Notes under the pieces: generated by a model | What the model saw: only the letters and a program-made list of their open reading frames with translations | What the model was told of the DNA's origin: nothing | Database searches by the model: none | DNA from: Marinobacter sp. F3R11 | GTDB lineage: Bacteria > Pseudomonadota > Gammaproteobacteria > Pseudomonadales > Oleiphilaceae | DNA: 64,000 bases | Direction of reading: 5' to 3' | Assembly: GCF_003318275.1 (NCBI RefSeq) | Contig: NZ_QOCH01000015.1 | Span: forward strand, 221,608 to 285,607 | Program-made: the position numbers and the translations under genes | Shown: piece by piece, positions 44,935-54,261 of the stretch | Layout: each line of letters starts with the position of its first letter | Numbering within the stretch: position 1 is the first letter of the stretch

Positions 44935-46101
44935 ATGTCAGAAACCGAAGAATCGATCATAACCCTCGATACCTGCCAGTCCGTATCCGATATCCCCCGG
45001 GAAACATGGACACGGCTGGCTGGCATCGACAATCCGTTTCTCCGGCATGAATTTTTCACAGCACTGGAAACCTCCCGCTGCACCAGCAAAGCAACCGGAT
45101 GGAATCCCAGCCACATTTTATTTCGCCTGAACGGCCAGATTGCCGGAATTGCACCCGCCTACCTGAAAACCCATTCCAGGGGAGAATATGTCTTCGACTG
45201 GTCCTGGGCAGACGCTTACCAGCGTTATGGCCTGGATTATTATCCGAAGCTGCTGATCGCCGTCCCTTTTACACCCTCGCAAGGGCCGAGGCTGCTGCTT
45301 GATCCAGCGTTACGCAGTGCACTGAACGCCCATCAGATTCATGATCTTCTGGACTCTCTGATCTCGCGTCTTGGCGCACACTCCTGGCACCTTCTGTTTC
45401 CTGATGCAGTGGATCAGAAGCTGTTACAACGCGAAGAACAACTGCACCGGATTGGCTGTCAGTTCCACTGGCACAATCGCCAATACGAAGGCTTCGACGA
45501 CTTCCTGAGCCAACTCACCTCCCGCAAACGCAAATCCATACGCAAAGAGCGCCGTCTGGTGGCAGAGCAGAACATCAGTTTCACACGCTTTCATGGCCGG
45601 GAGATTCCCGACCATGTTCTTGCTGCTTTCTATGTTTTTTATCAGGCCACCTATCTGAAGCGCGGGCAACGTCCTTATCTGACCCAGGAGTTCTTTGAGC
45701 AACTTCGGGAGACAATGCCCGACCACTTGCACGTGATCATGGCGCTGAAAAATGGTGAAATGATTGCGGGCGCTCTGTTTCTGAGCGGCGGCAAGACTCT
45801 CTACGGCCGCTACTGGGGGTGCCTTGAAGAGTACAACCACCTGCACTTTGAAACCTGCTATTACCAGGGAATAGAATTAGCCATTGAACTGGGACTTCAG
45901 ACCTTTGACGCCGGCGCTCAGGGAGAACACAAACTGGTGCGGGGCTTTGAGCCAGAGCTGACGCATTCATGGCATGGAATCGCCCACCCGGGGTTTCGGG
46001 AGGCTATTGAAGCGTTTACACAGGAAGAGGCAGATCAGGTTATGAATTACTATGAGGACGCCAAAACGGCGCTTCCGTTCCGGAATAATGACGGAGCCTG
46101 A
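44935..46101 (+). CDS. FemAB/GNAT-like protein (DUF482, COG3146)
   Basis: Protein of 388 residues of the PF04339 family, annotated elsewhere as a peptidoglycan biosynthesis/recognition or GNAT-family protein. The family string KRKSIRKERRLVAEQNISF lies near residue 200, and EYNHLHFETCYYQGIELAIE is a C-terminal signature, followed by FDAGAQGEHKLVRGFEP. FLRHEFFTALETSRC near residue 30 is also conserved. An acyl- or aminoacyl-transfer role is inferred from the fold; no substrate is established. No signal peptide is seen. The next gene starts 31 bases later. Confidence 0.9.
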   Translation: MSETEESIITLDTCQSVSDIPRETWTRLAGIDNPFLRHEFFTALETSRCTSKATGWNPSHILFRLNGQIAGIAPAYLKTHSRGEYVFDWSWADAYQRYGLDYYPKLLIAVPFTPSQGPRLLLDPALRSALNAHQIHDLLDSLISRLGAHSWHLLFPDAVDQKLLQREEQLHRIGCQFHWHNRQYEGFDDFLSQLTSRKRKSIRKERRLVAEQNISFTRFHGREIPDHVLAAFYVFYQATYLKRGQRPYLTQEFFEQLRETMPDHLHVIMALKNGEMIAGALFLSGGKTLYGRYWGCLEEYNHLHFETCYYQGIELAIELGLQTFDAGAQGEHKLVRGFEPELTHSWHGIAHPGFREAIEAFTQEEADQVMNYYEDAKTALPFRNNDGA

Positions 46102-46132
46102 TAATGACCGGCCAAGCCATACAAGGACTGAA

Positions 46133-47053
46133 ATGAACAACACCGAGGCAGAACTTAAGGATTACTATTGCTACTTCCCGGTAACGCCGTGGAAATTCTG
46201 CTTGATGTCGATCTGCACCCTGGGTTTGTACGAGTTTTATTGGAGCTACAAGAACTGGCAATACATCAAGACCCGCGACGGTTCCGGAATCCGGCCCGTC
46301 TGGAGGTCTGTGTTTTACCCTTTCTGGTATTACGCCTTTCTCTCTGACCTCGCCCGCAATCATGCACCAGAGGGCATCAGCAACAAAGCATACATGGTTG
46401 TGCTGGCTATCGGCCTGCTTATTTTAAGCTATATCTGGAAGGCTCCCGATCCATACTGGCTTCTTTCTATCTTTACCTTTGTGCCCATGTTGCCCGCCGT
46501 TTTCGCAATATCAAAAATTAACGGCGCCCGGCCAGAGGTGAAAAAGCGTGCAGGGCACAAACCGCTTAACTTTGTGGCTTATCTGATCGGTGGGCCAATA
46601 ATGGTGTTTTCCATACTGCTCAGTATCGGTTTCTTCCCAAGCACAATGGTGGTTACCGGCGATTCATTATGGGAGCGTGACTTGCGCTATTTACGCAATC
46701 AGGAAATTCTGGCGGAAGATGAAGATATCATTTACTTCTATTCCGGCGGCGTACTGTCGATCAAGGAAGATGGGCAGTTTATAAGCGAGGACTATGTCAC
46801 CTCCTACGGGATGGATCCGGAAGACGGTATCGTCTACAGCGCTTTTGCGGCGTATGAAGACATTGAAAGAGTAGATGTGAAGTGGTCAACATCCTTGCTT
46901 GAAGATACTGTCATCACGATATCGGATGTTTATGGCAACGAATTCGAGCTATGGGTCTCATCGGAGTCCGGTGGAGACAAGAAGTTTGTAAAAGAGCTCA
47001 AGCGCCTTTGGAATATGAAGCGGGCAGCACCCCCGGGTACCATTGCCGTGTAG
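46133..47053 (+). CDS. Uncharacterised membrane protein, DUF4234-like N-terminus
   Basis: Protein of 306 residues. The N-terminal part (about 15-200) contains FCLMSICTLGLYEFYWSYKNW, which resembles DUF4234-type membrane domains, and three to four further hydrophobic segments (FWYYAFLSDLARN, VVLAIGLLILSYIW, LLSIFTFVPMLPAVFAI, YLIGGPIMVFSILLSIGFF). The C-terminal 110 residues are soluble, beta-rich and acidic (EDEDIIYFYSGGVLSIKEDG, IERVDVKWSTSLLED). I do not recognise the C-terminal part. The start at 46133 follows the previous gene closely. Function unknown. Confidence 0.75.
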   Translation: MNNTEAELKDYYCYFPVTPWKFCLMSICTLGLYEFYWSYKNWQYIKTRDGSGIRPVWRSVFYPFWYYAFLSDLARNHAPEGISNKAYMVVLAIGLLILSYIWKAPDPYWLLSIFTFVPMLPAVFAISKINGARPEVKKRAGHKPLNFVAYLIGGPIMVFSILLSIGFFPSTMVVTGDSLWERDLRYLRNQEILAEDEDIIYFYSGGVLSIKEDGQFISEDYVTSYGMDPEDGIVYSAFAAYEDIERVDVKWSTSLLEDTVITISDVYGNEFELWVSSESGGDKKFVKELKRLWNMKRAAPPGTIAV

Positions 47054-47060
47054 CTTTGGA

Positions 47061-48365
47061 TCATACCCTCGCAAACTCAAGGTACCGGCTCGCAGCCTGC
47101 ATTTTCTCATCCTGGCTGCTCAACAGTTCGAGCCGCAACCGGTCGATGATGCTCATATATTTATCCAGCGGCGACTCTGATTTTCCAGACTCTTTGGTTT
47201 CTTCAATAAACGCCTTTTGTTTTTCCCGGATCTCATTGAGCTTTGTCAGCGCATCACGGATTGCCTCAGTCCGGGCATCCAGTAACCCGCCGCTTCCGCT
47301 ACCATTGCCTTCGGGGGACTGTTCTGCGGATAACACCTGCTCAGGGTGTTGCTCAGCCAGAGTAATCTCTTCCAGGGTACGCACCTCACCGTCGACGGTC
47401 AGGTATATGCCTGAAGCCTGAACCTGCCCCAGGGGTATACCCTGATGATTCGTTAATGTGAAACTGTCTTCAGCGCTGCCTACATACAGAGCCTGGACCC
47501 CAACCTCTCCCAGGGTCTTCAGCGCCTGCGAACCACCGGCAGTCTGCACCCACACGGAGAGCGATGAAAACACCTCGTCGTTGCTATCGATCCACTGATT
47601 ACCATCGTCATCAAACCTGGCTAATTCGCCAAAACCGGAACCACTCTGGGGCCCGAACAATTCGGTGCCATCATCCACTTCGCCGTTTCCATTGCGGTCG
47701 AAGACAAGATAACCACTGCCGCTGCCAAGGGTTGCGAACTGACCGGTTTCTCCATCGCCATCAAGATCAAACTCGAACAACGTATCTGTAAGCCGCGCCG
47801 TCGAGCTGCCAAAGTTGATAACCAGAGGGTCAGTCATCGGACGTTCTTCAATACGAAGATTTTCAGAGTACTCGTAACTCCGGGATTGGGACTGACGCAG
47901 GGAGAGTGTGAAATCAATGGTTTCACCATTCTCCAGCGTAATGCTTCCACTCGACGCGAATGAACGGGTTTCGCTCTCGGAATAGAACATGTAGCGGCTC
48001 GCCTCAACGGATATACTGCCGCTTGCGTGAGAACCGGACTCACCACCCAGGGCAGCGCGGCCTACGCTGATGGCCTGTTGGCCACGAAGAAACAGCTCAG
48101 AGGTTTTCTCCACCAGCTCGGCGCTGGAAAACGCCGCATTACGGTCACCACCGCTTACAGTGCCGGAACTGCTGAACCCGAGCTGTTCCTGGCTACTGTA
48201 TCGGTAAGCAGCATCGCGGGCGATATTCAACTGTGAGCCATTTCCCTGGCCTTCTGTCCCGGTGCCAGACAATTGCTGCTGGTTAATCCGCAACTGGCTC
48301 TGGTCGAAACCTGTAACCTGCCGGGAATTCCCCTGAAGAAAAGAAATCTGACTGGACACAATCAT
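47061..48365 (-). CDS. Uncharacterised protein with EF-hand-like calcium motifs
   Basis: Protein of 434 residues from the ATG at 48365; the frame opens at 48473 but the extra N-terminus is not convincing. The first 190 residues are Gln/Ser/Gly-rich low-complexity sequence. Around 210-290 are dockerin/EF-hand-like calcium loops: FDLDGDGETGQF, FDRNGNGEVDDGTELF, FDDDGNQWIDSNDEVF. The tail (about 370-434) is helical, ending in SSQDEKMQAASRYLEFARV. No signal peptide is evident, so export would need another route. Function unknown; calcium binding is a reasonable inference. Confidence 0.75.
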   Translation of the reverse strand: MIVSSQISFLQGNSRQVTGFDQSQLRINQQQLSGTGTEGQGNGSQLNIARDAAYRYSSQEQLGFSSSGTVSGGDRNAAFSSAELVEKTSELFLRGQQAISVGRAALGGESGSHASGSISVEASRYMFYSESETRSFASSGSITLENGETIDFTLSLRQSQSRSYEYSENLRIEERPMTDPLVINFGSSTARLTDTLFEFDLDGDGETGQFATLGSGSGYLVFDRNGNGEVDDGTELFGPQSGSGFGELARFDDDGNQWIDSNDEVFSSLSVWVQTAGGSQALKTLGEVGVQALYVGSAEDSFTLTNHQGIPLGQVQASGIYLTVDGEVRTLEEITLAEQHPEQVLSAEQSPEGNGSGSGGLLDARTEAIRDALTKLNEIREKQKAFIEETKESGKSESPLDKYMSIIDRLRLELLSSQDEKMQAASRYLEFARV

Positions 48366-48476
48366 GGTGCGGGCCTGCCTCTCGATACCTCGGCTCAATA
48401 CCCGCATATCGGCCAGCAGGAAGCAAACTTGAGAGTTTTCCGCACACACTGTCTCTCCGCCAGCTACCCCCAATAA

Positions 48477-48788
48477 CTAAAACAGATACCGGACAAGCCC
48501 AGCCGCAAGAATACCCGCAGCTATGGATGGCAATGGTTTCCTGATAATCAGCATTGTGCCGGCAGTAACCGACAGGGCCGCAACCGCACCCGCATCACCG
48601 CTGAATGCCATGGGTACGATGATAGCGATAAGCACAGAGCTGGCCATGGTGTTGATAAAGCTCTCAATACGAGGGCTTATCTTCACAAAGGACATAACAA
48701 AAACGCCACCAAACCGGGTTACCAGAGTAACCAGTGTCATAATCAGGATCAGGGCAAGAACACCCACCGTGTTGGTTTCGATGGTCAT
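48477..48788 (-). CDS. azlD: AzlD-family branched-chain amino acid exporter subunit
   Basis: Integral membrane protein of 103 residues with four hydrophobic segments. The AzlD signature TLVTRFGGVFVM and the ending KPLPSIAAGILAAGLVRYLF are seen. With AzlC it forms a LIV-E family exporter (branched-chain amino acids or analogues). The start overlaps the azlC stop by 4 bases (ATGA), so the two are translated together. Confidence 0.92.
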   Translation of the reverse strand: MTIETNTVGVLALILIMTLVTLVTRFGGVFVMSFVKISPRIESFINTMASSVLIAIIVPMAFSGDAGAVAALSVTAGTMLIIRKPLPSIAAGILAAGLVRYLF

Positions 48789-49522
48789 GCAGCTTTCTCC
48801 CCGGCGCCGGCGTCATCCGGCTTTTTTTCAAGCCAGAAGAACCCGACCACACCACCGGCAAGGGCACCCGCTACCACATGGGTATTGGCAGGCAGCCATT
48901 TCCACGCCGCCAGGGAAGCAAACGCAGCCAGAGTCCAGGCAACCAGCACCCGGGGATTTTTCTTTCCTCCGAGCGCCATGGAAAGCAGAAAGCAGCCCAG
49001 CACCATATCCATTCCAAGGCTTTTCGGATTCTGCAAAAAACCACCGAAATAAACGCCCAGCCAGGTGCCCACAATCCATGCAAGCCAGAGCACCAGTCCT
49101 CCGCCCAGAATCACCTCAAGGTTGCGCCTGCCCCCCTGGTATTCCTGAGCAGATACAGCCCAGTTAGCATCAGTAAGAAACAGGAGAAGGCCGTAGCGTT
49201 TTCCGGGAGAAACATCTTTGAGCATGGGATAAAGCGAGGCGCCCATAAGAAGATGGCGGGAGTTGATAGCAAATACCACGATCATGACGGGGATAACCGA
49301 GACTTCCGCCCCCCACATATCAATGGCGGCAAACTGCGAAGCTCCGGCAAATACCAGGGTGCTCATGAGCAGGGATTCAAGAGGCCCCAGCCCTTTCTGT
49401 ACGGCTGCAAGGCCAAATGCAGCACCGAATGCCACTACAAATAATGAAATAGGAAACATCCGGACAAATTCTGAACGAACTTTCGCGGGCTGAAACTGGT
49501 AGGGATAGGTGGTGTTTGTCAT
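48785..49522 (-). CDS. azlC: AzlC-family branched-chain amino acid exporter subunit
   Basis: Membrane protein of 245 residues with about six to seven helices. Features include GLGPLESLLMSTLVFAGASQF near residue 45 and MIVVFAINSRHLLMGASLYP with the conserved NxRHLLxGAS motif. It acts with AzlD to export hydrophobic amino acids (azaleucine resistance in Bacillus). The gene order azlC-azlD with a 4-base overlap is typical. It is divergent from the P-type ATPase gene. Confidence 0.93.
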   Translation of the reverse strand: MTNTTYPYQFQPAKVRSEFVRMFPISLFVVAFGAAFGLAAVQKGLGPLESLLMSTLVFAGASQFAAIDMWGAEVSVIPVMIVVFAINSRHLLMGASLYPMLKDVSPGKRYGLLLFLTDANWAVSAQEYQGGRRNLEVILGGGLVLWLAWIVGTWLGVYFGGFLQNPKSLGMDMVLGCFLLSMALGGKKNPRVLVAWTLAAFASLAAWKWLPANTHVVAGALAGGVVGFFWLEKKPDDAGAGEKAA

Positions 49523-49644
49523 CTACGCAAGCTAAGGAAATTTTCCGGGCGCGCGTATAAGTAGTTTCCACCAATCTGAGTTGTTAATCTGATTCGGCGA
49601 CCTGTAACTATGGGGGTAGTATTTATCTATAACCTGTTCGGATC

Positions 49645-49658
49645 TTGAGCTACATCAA
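49645..49658. promoter_or_regulatory. Candidate Anr/FNR box upstream of the P-type ATPase
   Basis: TTGAGCTACATCAA matches TTGAT-N4-ATCAA at 9 of 10 defined positions. It lies about 110 bases before the ATPase start codon. Low-oxygen or redox induction of the ATPase/antiporter pair is therefore plausible, but the spacing to a promoter is not clear. Confidence 0.5.
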
Positions 49659-49766
49659 ACCTGGAGACAAGGTGTGAAAATCAGGGAATTCTGACGTAGC
49701 CTTCAAATATATTTGGGCTATATCGCAGTGTATGATGGGCCTGTGTTGATCTAAGGAGAGGCCCAA

Positions 49767-52535
49767 ATGACCACTCGCCCCGTCAAGGACCCTACTTCCC
49801 CCAAGTGGTTCGCACTTGAGGGGGAAGAGGTTCTCAGGAGCGTAGGCTCAGGCCCTGAAGGCCTGAGCACCACTGACGCAACAGAACGACTTAACCGCCA
49901 TGGACCTAACCGGCTACCGGAAACTCCACCGGATGGCCCCCTTCGCCGGTTCCTCAGACAATTCCGAAATCTTCTTATCTATGTGCTCCTGGCCGCTGCT
50001 GTCGTAACGGCGGTACTTGGGCACATGGTCGATACCGGTGTCATCCTGGCCGTTGTAGTAGTCAATTCGGTGATCGGCTTCATACAGGAAGGCCGCGCCG
50101 AACAGGCCCTGTCGGCGATACGCGACATGCTGGCTCCGGAGGCGCAGGTGCTCCGTGACGGGCGCCGGGCAACCGTGCCTGCTGAGGAACTGGTGCCTGG
50201 GGACATGGTGATTCTTGACGCGGGAAACAGGGTACCCGCCGACCTTCGGTTAGTTACCGCCAAAGGCCTGCGTGTGCAGGAAGCAGTGCTGACCGGCGAA
50301 TCTGTTCCGGCCGACAAAGCAACAGACCCGGTTTCCCCGGACGCACCCATTGGCGACCGGCGGTCAATGGCCTATAGCGGTACGCTGGTCGCCACAGGTA
50401 CCGGTCGTGGCATTGTTGTGGCAACAGGATCCTCGACCGAAATCGGACGCATCAGCGGGCTTCTGACCGGTGTTCAGACAACGACCACACCGCTTTTGCA
50501 GCAGATGGAAGTCTTCGCCCGCCGCATAACCGGTGTGATCCTTGCTCTGGCGGCCATCATTCTCGCCTTTGGCTACGGCGTGGCCGGGATGGGTTTTTCC
50601 GAAGCCTTTATCGCGGTGGTTGGGTTGTCGGTTGCAGCGATCCCCGAGGGGCTGCCCGCTATTCTGACCGTGACCCTTGCCATCGGCGTACAGGCGATGG
50701 CAAGGCGCAGCGCTATCGTGCGTCGACTCCCAGCCATAGAAGCTTTGGGCTCCATATCCGTCATCTGTACGGACAAGACAGGCACGCTGACCCGCAATGA
50801 GATGACGGTGACCACCGTTGCTACCGCACGGCAACACTTCACCGTGACAGGATCAGGATATTCCCCCCACGGGGACATTATGTTTGACGACAGGAAAGTC
50901 GAACCCGGCACCCATCCACTCCTGCAAGATCTTGCTCTTGGCGCCATGCTTTGCAACGACGCTGAACTGCGGCACACAGAGGCAGGATGGACTGTTCAGG
51001 GCGATCCGATGGAGGGCGCCCTGGTCACTTTCGCCTGCAAGGCCGGATTGGTAGCTGGCGATGTGCGCCCTGCCAACCCACAGACCGACGCAATTCCCTT
51101 CGACGCCGAGCACCGCTTTATGGCGACGCTGCATCATGATCATCACGGCAACGCAACTATCCATGTAAAGGGAGCTCCCGAGCGCATCCTGGCCATGTGC
51201 ACCAGTCAGCACGAGGATGAAGACGGGGCCAGCCCGTTAAATGCCGGATACTGGCAGCGCATCGCGTCTGGAATTGCAGCTCAGGGACAACGCGTTCTGG
51301 CTATAGCTACAAAGCCCGCACCACAGGATGCGCAAACACTCTCATTCGATGAAGTGGAAAACGGGCTGACACTTCTCGGGCTTGTAGGTCTGATCGACCC
51401 ACCCCGTGAAGAGGCCATCGCCGCGGTGGCCGAGTGCCAGTCAGCAGGCATTCAGGTAAAAATGATTACCGGCGATCATGGGGGTACGGCTCTGGCCATC
51501 GCGCGGCAACTGGGGCTTCAGAACACCGATGATGTGCTGGAAGGCGCACAGATTGACGGACTGGACAACACAGAACTGCAGGAACAGGCTGCCCGCATTG
51601 ACGTCTTTGCACGTACAAGCCCTGAGCACAAACTGCGGCTGGTTGAGGCACTGCAGGCAGATGGACTCGTCGTGGCGATGACGGGGGACGGTGTGAACGA
51701 TGCTCCATCGCTGAAACGCGCCGACATTGGCATTGCTATGGGCAAAACCGGAACCGAAGCCGCTAAAGAAGCGGCCGAAATTGTGCTGGCTGACGATAAT
51801 TTCGCCACCATAGCAGCCGCCATCAAAGCGGGCCGCACCGTATACGATAACCTGAAAAAGGCCGTTCTCTTTCTGCTGCCAGTCAATGGCGGTGAAGCGA
51901 TGGCACTGATTGCAGCTCTCCTTCTGGGCCTTACGCTGCCGATTACGCCGGTACAGATCCTGTGGGTCAATATGGTCAGCTCGGTCGTGCTGGCCATGGC
52001 ACTTGCTTTTGAGGGTGCGGAACCCGGCATTATGCATCGTCCGCCACGCCCAGCCTCAGAGGCAATCCTGTCCCGTTTCGTTATATGGCGCGTCGTGTTT
52101 GTGTCGATGCTGCTCTGCACGGGCATATTCTGGATGTTCATCCTGGCCCGGAGACAGGGGGCAAGCATTGAGGAAGCTCGCACTATTGCAGTCAACACTC
52201 TGGTGGTTATGGAGATATTCTATCTCTTCTCCGTGCGCTTCCTGAATACAACCTCGTTGTCATTCAAAGCAATACTTGGAACGCGGCCAGTGCTTATCGC
52301 AATAACTGCAGTCACCGCACTACAGTTCCTTTTTACCTACGCGCCCTTTATGGAGACTTTTTTCAACACCCGACCACTGACCATAAGCCAGGGTCTGGCT
52401 ATCATTGCAGTCGGGCCGGCGCTACTTGTGATTCTGGAAATAGAAAAACGTATCCTGCGTTACCGACAGCATCAATCCTGTGCACCGCAGCGCTCCCTTC
52501 GACAATCAAAAGTAAAAGGACGACCCAGTGACTGA
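49767..52535 (+). CDS. P-type cation-transporting ATPase (P2-like)
   Basis: ATP-driven ion pump of 922 residues. It has a P-type N-terminal cation_ATPase_N domain, the TGES dephosphorylation motif (near residue 175), the membrane motif AAIPEGLPAILTVTLAIG, the phosphorylation motif DKTGTLT with Asp336, and the TGDGVNDAPSLK hinge. C-terminal helices follow. Relative to the sarcoplasmic calcium pump, Asn and Glu of helix 5 are kept (LPVNGGEA) but the helix 6 aspartate is replaced (LWVNMVSSVVLAMALAFEG), so the ion is not clearly Ca2+. AAGGAG precedes the ATG. It overlaps the next gene by 8 bases. Confidence 0.92.
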   Translation: MTTRPVKDPTSPKWFALEGEEVLRSVGSGPEGLSTTDATERLNRHGPNRLPETPPDGPLRRFLRQFRNLLIYVLLAAAVVTAVLGHMVDTGVILAVVVVNSVIGFIQEGRAEQALSAIRDMLAPEAQVLRDGRRATVPAEELVPGDMVILDAGNRVPADLRLVTAKGLRVQEAVLTGESVPADKATDPVSPDAPIGDRRSMAYSGTLVATGTGRGIVVATGSSTEIGRISGLLTGVQTTTTPLLQQMEVFARRITGVILALAAIILAFGYGVAGMGFSEAFIAVVGLSVAAIPEGLPAILTVTLAIGVQAMARRSAIVRRLPAIEALGSISVICTDKTGTLTRNEMTVTTVATARQHFTVTGSGYSPHGDIMFDDRKVEPGTHPLLQDLALGAMLCNDAELRHTEAGWTVQGDPMEGALVTFACKAGLVAGDVRPANPQTDAIPFDAEHRFMATLHHDHHGNATIHVKGAPERILAMCTSQHEDEDGASPLNAGYWQRIASGIAAQGQRVLAIATKPAPQDAQTLSFDEVENGLTLLGLVGLIDPPREEAIAAVAECQSAGIQVKMITGDHGGTALAIARQLGLQNTDDVLEGAQIDGLDNTELQEQAARIDVFARTSPEHKLRLVEALQADGLVVAMTGDGVNDAPSLKRADIGIAMGKTGTEAAKEAAEIVLADDNFATIAAAIKAGRTVYDNLKKAVLFLLPVNGGEAMALIAALLLGLTLPITPVQILWVNMVSSVVLAMALAFEGAEPGIMHRPPRPASEAILSRFVIWRVVFVSMLLCTGIFWMFILARRQGASIEEARTIAVNTLVVMEIFYLFSVRFLNTTSLSFKAILGTRPVLIAITAVTALQFLFTYAPFMETFFNTRPLTISQGLAIIAVGPALLVILEIEKRILRYRQHQSCAPQRSLRQSKVKGRPSD

Positions 52536-54246
52536 AGCGCTTCAGGGCTATATGTTCTACGAATTCGCAGCACTTCTCGTGCTCGCCGCTGGCGTCGGCT
52601 TCGCCGGACTTCTTCTGCGCCAGCCGTTGATTGTCAGTTTCATAGCGGTGGGCATTGTCGCTGGCCCTTCGGTGCTGGATATCGCCCGGTCCGATGAGCA
52701 AATCGATCTTCTGGCCGAACTTGGCATCGCGGTTCTGCTGTTTCTGGTCGGTCTGAAGCTGGATTTCAATCTGGTGCGAACATTGGGGCCTGTAGCCCTG
52801 GTTACGGGGCTAGGCCAGGTCATTTTCACAACTGTCTTCGGTTTCGCCATAGGCATTGCGCTTGGTCTGGATATGCTCACAGCCACTTATGTTGCAGTAG
52901 CACTGACCTTTTCATCGACCATCATCATCGTCAAACTTCTATCCGACAAACGCGAAATCGATTCGCTTCATGGGCGAATCGCGCTTGGCTTCCTGATTGT
53001 TCAGGATCTGGCAGTTGTGGTTGCGATGATTGTGTTGTCTGCCATTGGGGTGGGTGCCGGAGAGGATGCAGCATTTAGCGACGTTCTGGTGGTTCTTGGC
53101 TACGGTCTGGCCATGCTGGGAGCCGTGGCATTATTTATCCGCTATGTATCAAACCCTCTGGTCGACCGCCTGTCGCAGGCCCCGGAACTCCTGGTGTCAT
53201 TTGCCATCGCCTGGGCAGTACTGCTGGCGGCCATGGGGCATTACCTGGGCTTTGGCAAGGAGCTTGGCGGGCTTCTGGCTGGTGTTTCTCTGGCCTCCAC
53301 TTCCTATCGCGAGGCAATTGCCGCGCGCCTGACATCGCTGCGGGACTTCCTGCTGCTCTTTTTCTTCATCGCGCTCGGGGCTTCTCTGGATCTGTCGGTA
53401 CTCGGCGCCAGCGTCGGGCCAGCCATTGTCCTGTCGCTTTTTGTGCTGATCGGTAATCCGCTGATCGTACTGGTCATTATGGTGGCAATGGGCTACCGCA
53501 AACGTACAGGCTTCCTTGCGGGCCTTACCGTGGCACAGATCAGCGAGTTTTCCCTGATCTTCATGGCCATGGGCGTATCTATCGGCCACGTCAACGAACA
53601 GGCGCTGGGGCTCGTGACTCTGGTCGGTCTTATCACCATCGCAGCCTCAACCTACATGATTACCTATTCACATCAGATCTATGACCGGATAGAACCGCTT
53701 TTGAGGATCTTTGACCGCCCGATGATCGCAACCCAACGAGAGGATGCGCCATCAAGCTCTCAGGGGCATGATGTAATCCTGTTCGGGATGGGGCGTTATG
53801 GGCTTGGCATCGCCGGGGTGCTTCGGGAAGCAGGGCTGAGGGTACTTGGCGTCGACTTCAGCCCGGCAGCAGTTCGCAATGCCCGCATGGAGGGGTACGA
53901 TGTGATCTTTGGCGATGCAACCGACCCGGAGTTTCTTGCGCATTTGCCGCTTGGCTCCGCCAAATGGCTGGTGCTGGCTGTACCCGAGCACGACACCGGG
54001 CTGACCCATGACGACCCGCGCCGGACGCTGCTCAGGAGCGTTCAGGACCTTGGCTATCAGGGCAAGGTCGCCGTTGCGGCACACAGGGAACAGGCGGCGG
54101 CTGCGCTCATCCGGGCAAAAGCAGACATTGTACTGATGCCCTACCGCGATGCGGCCATAGCAGCGGCACGTATGATTCTGGATGGAGAGGCCACAGCAGA
54201 GACTTGTGTGAACGACCCGACCGGCCAGAAGGAATTGTACGAATGA
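52528..54246 (+). CDS. CPA2-family K+/H+ (or Na+/H+) antiporter with TrkA-N domain
   Basis: KefB/KefC-type transporter of 572 residues. Residues about 10-395 form 12 or more membrane helices, with LIVQDLAVVVAMIVLS near residue 155 typical of Na+/H+-exchanger family pores. A cytoplasmic Rossmann (TrkA-N) domain follows, with the nucleotide motif VILFGMGRYGLGIAGVL near residue 415. It starts at GTG within the end of the ATPase gene (8-base overlap), preceded by AAAAGGA, so the two are coexpressed. Probably exports K+ or Na+ in exchange for protons during stress. Confidence 0.92.
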   Translation: MTEALQGYMFYEFAALLVLAAGVGFAGLLLRQPLIVSFIAVGIVAGPSVLDIARSDEQIDLLAELGIAVLLFLVGLKLDFNLVRTLGPVALVTGLGQVIFTTVFGFAIGIALGLDMLTATYVAVALTFSSTIIIVKLLSDKREIDSLHGRIALGFLIVQDLAVVVAMIVLSAIGVGAGEDAAFSDVLVVLGYGLAMLGAVALFIRYVSNPLVDRLSQAPELLVSFAIAWAVLLAAMGHYLGFGKELGGLLAGVSLASTSYREAIAARLTSLRDFLLLFFFIALGASLDLSVLGASVGPAIVLSLFVLIGNPLIVLVIMVAMGYRKRTGFLAGLTVAQISEFSLIFMAMGVSIGHVNEQALGLVTLVGLITIAASTYMITYSHQIYDRIEPLLRIFDRPMIATQREDAPSSSQGHDVILFGMGRYGLGIAGVLREAGLRVLGVDFSPAAVRNARMEGYDVIFGDATDPEFLAHLPLGSAKWLVLAVPEHDTGLTHDDPRRTLLRSVQDLGYQGKVAVAAHREQAAAALIRAKADIVLMPYRDAAIAAARMILDGEATAETCVNDPTGQKELYE

Positions 54247-54261
54247 TCAACCGGCCGCTGG

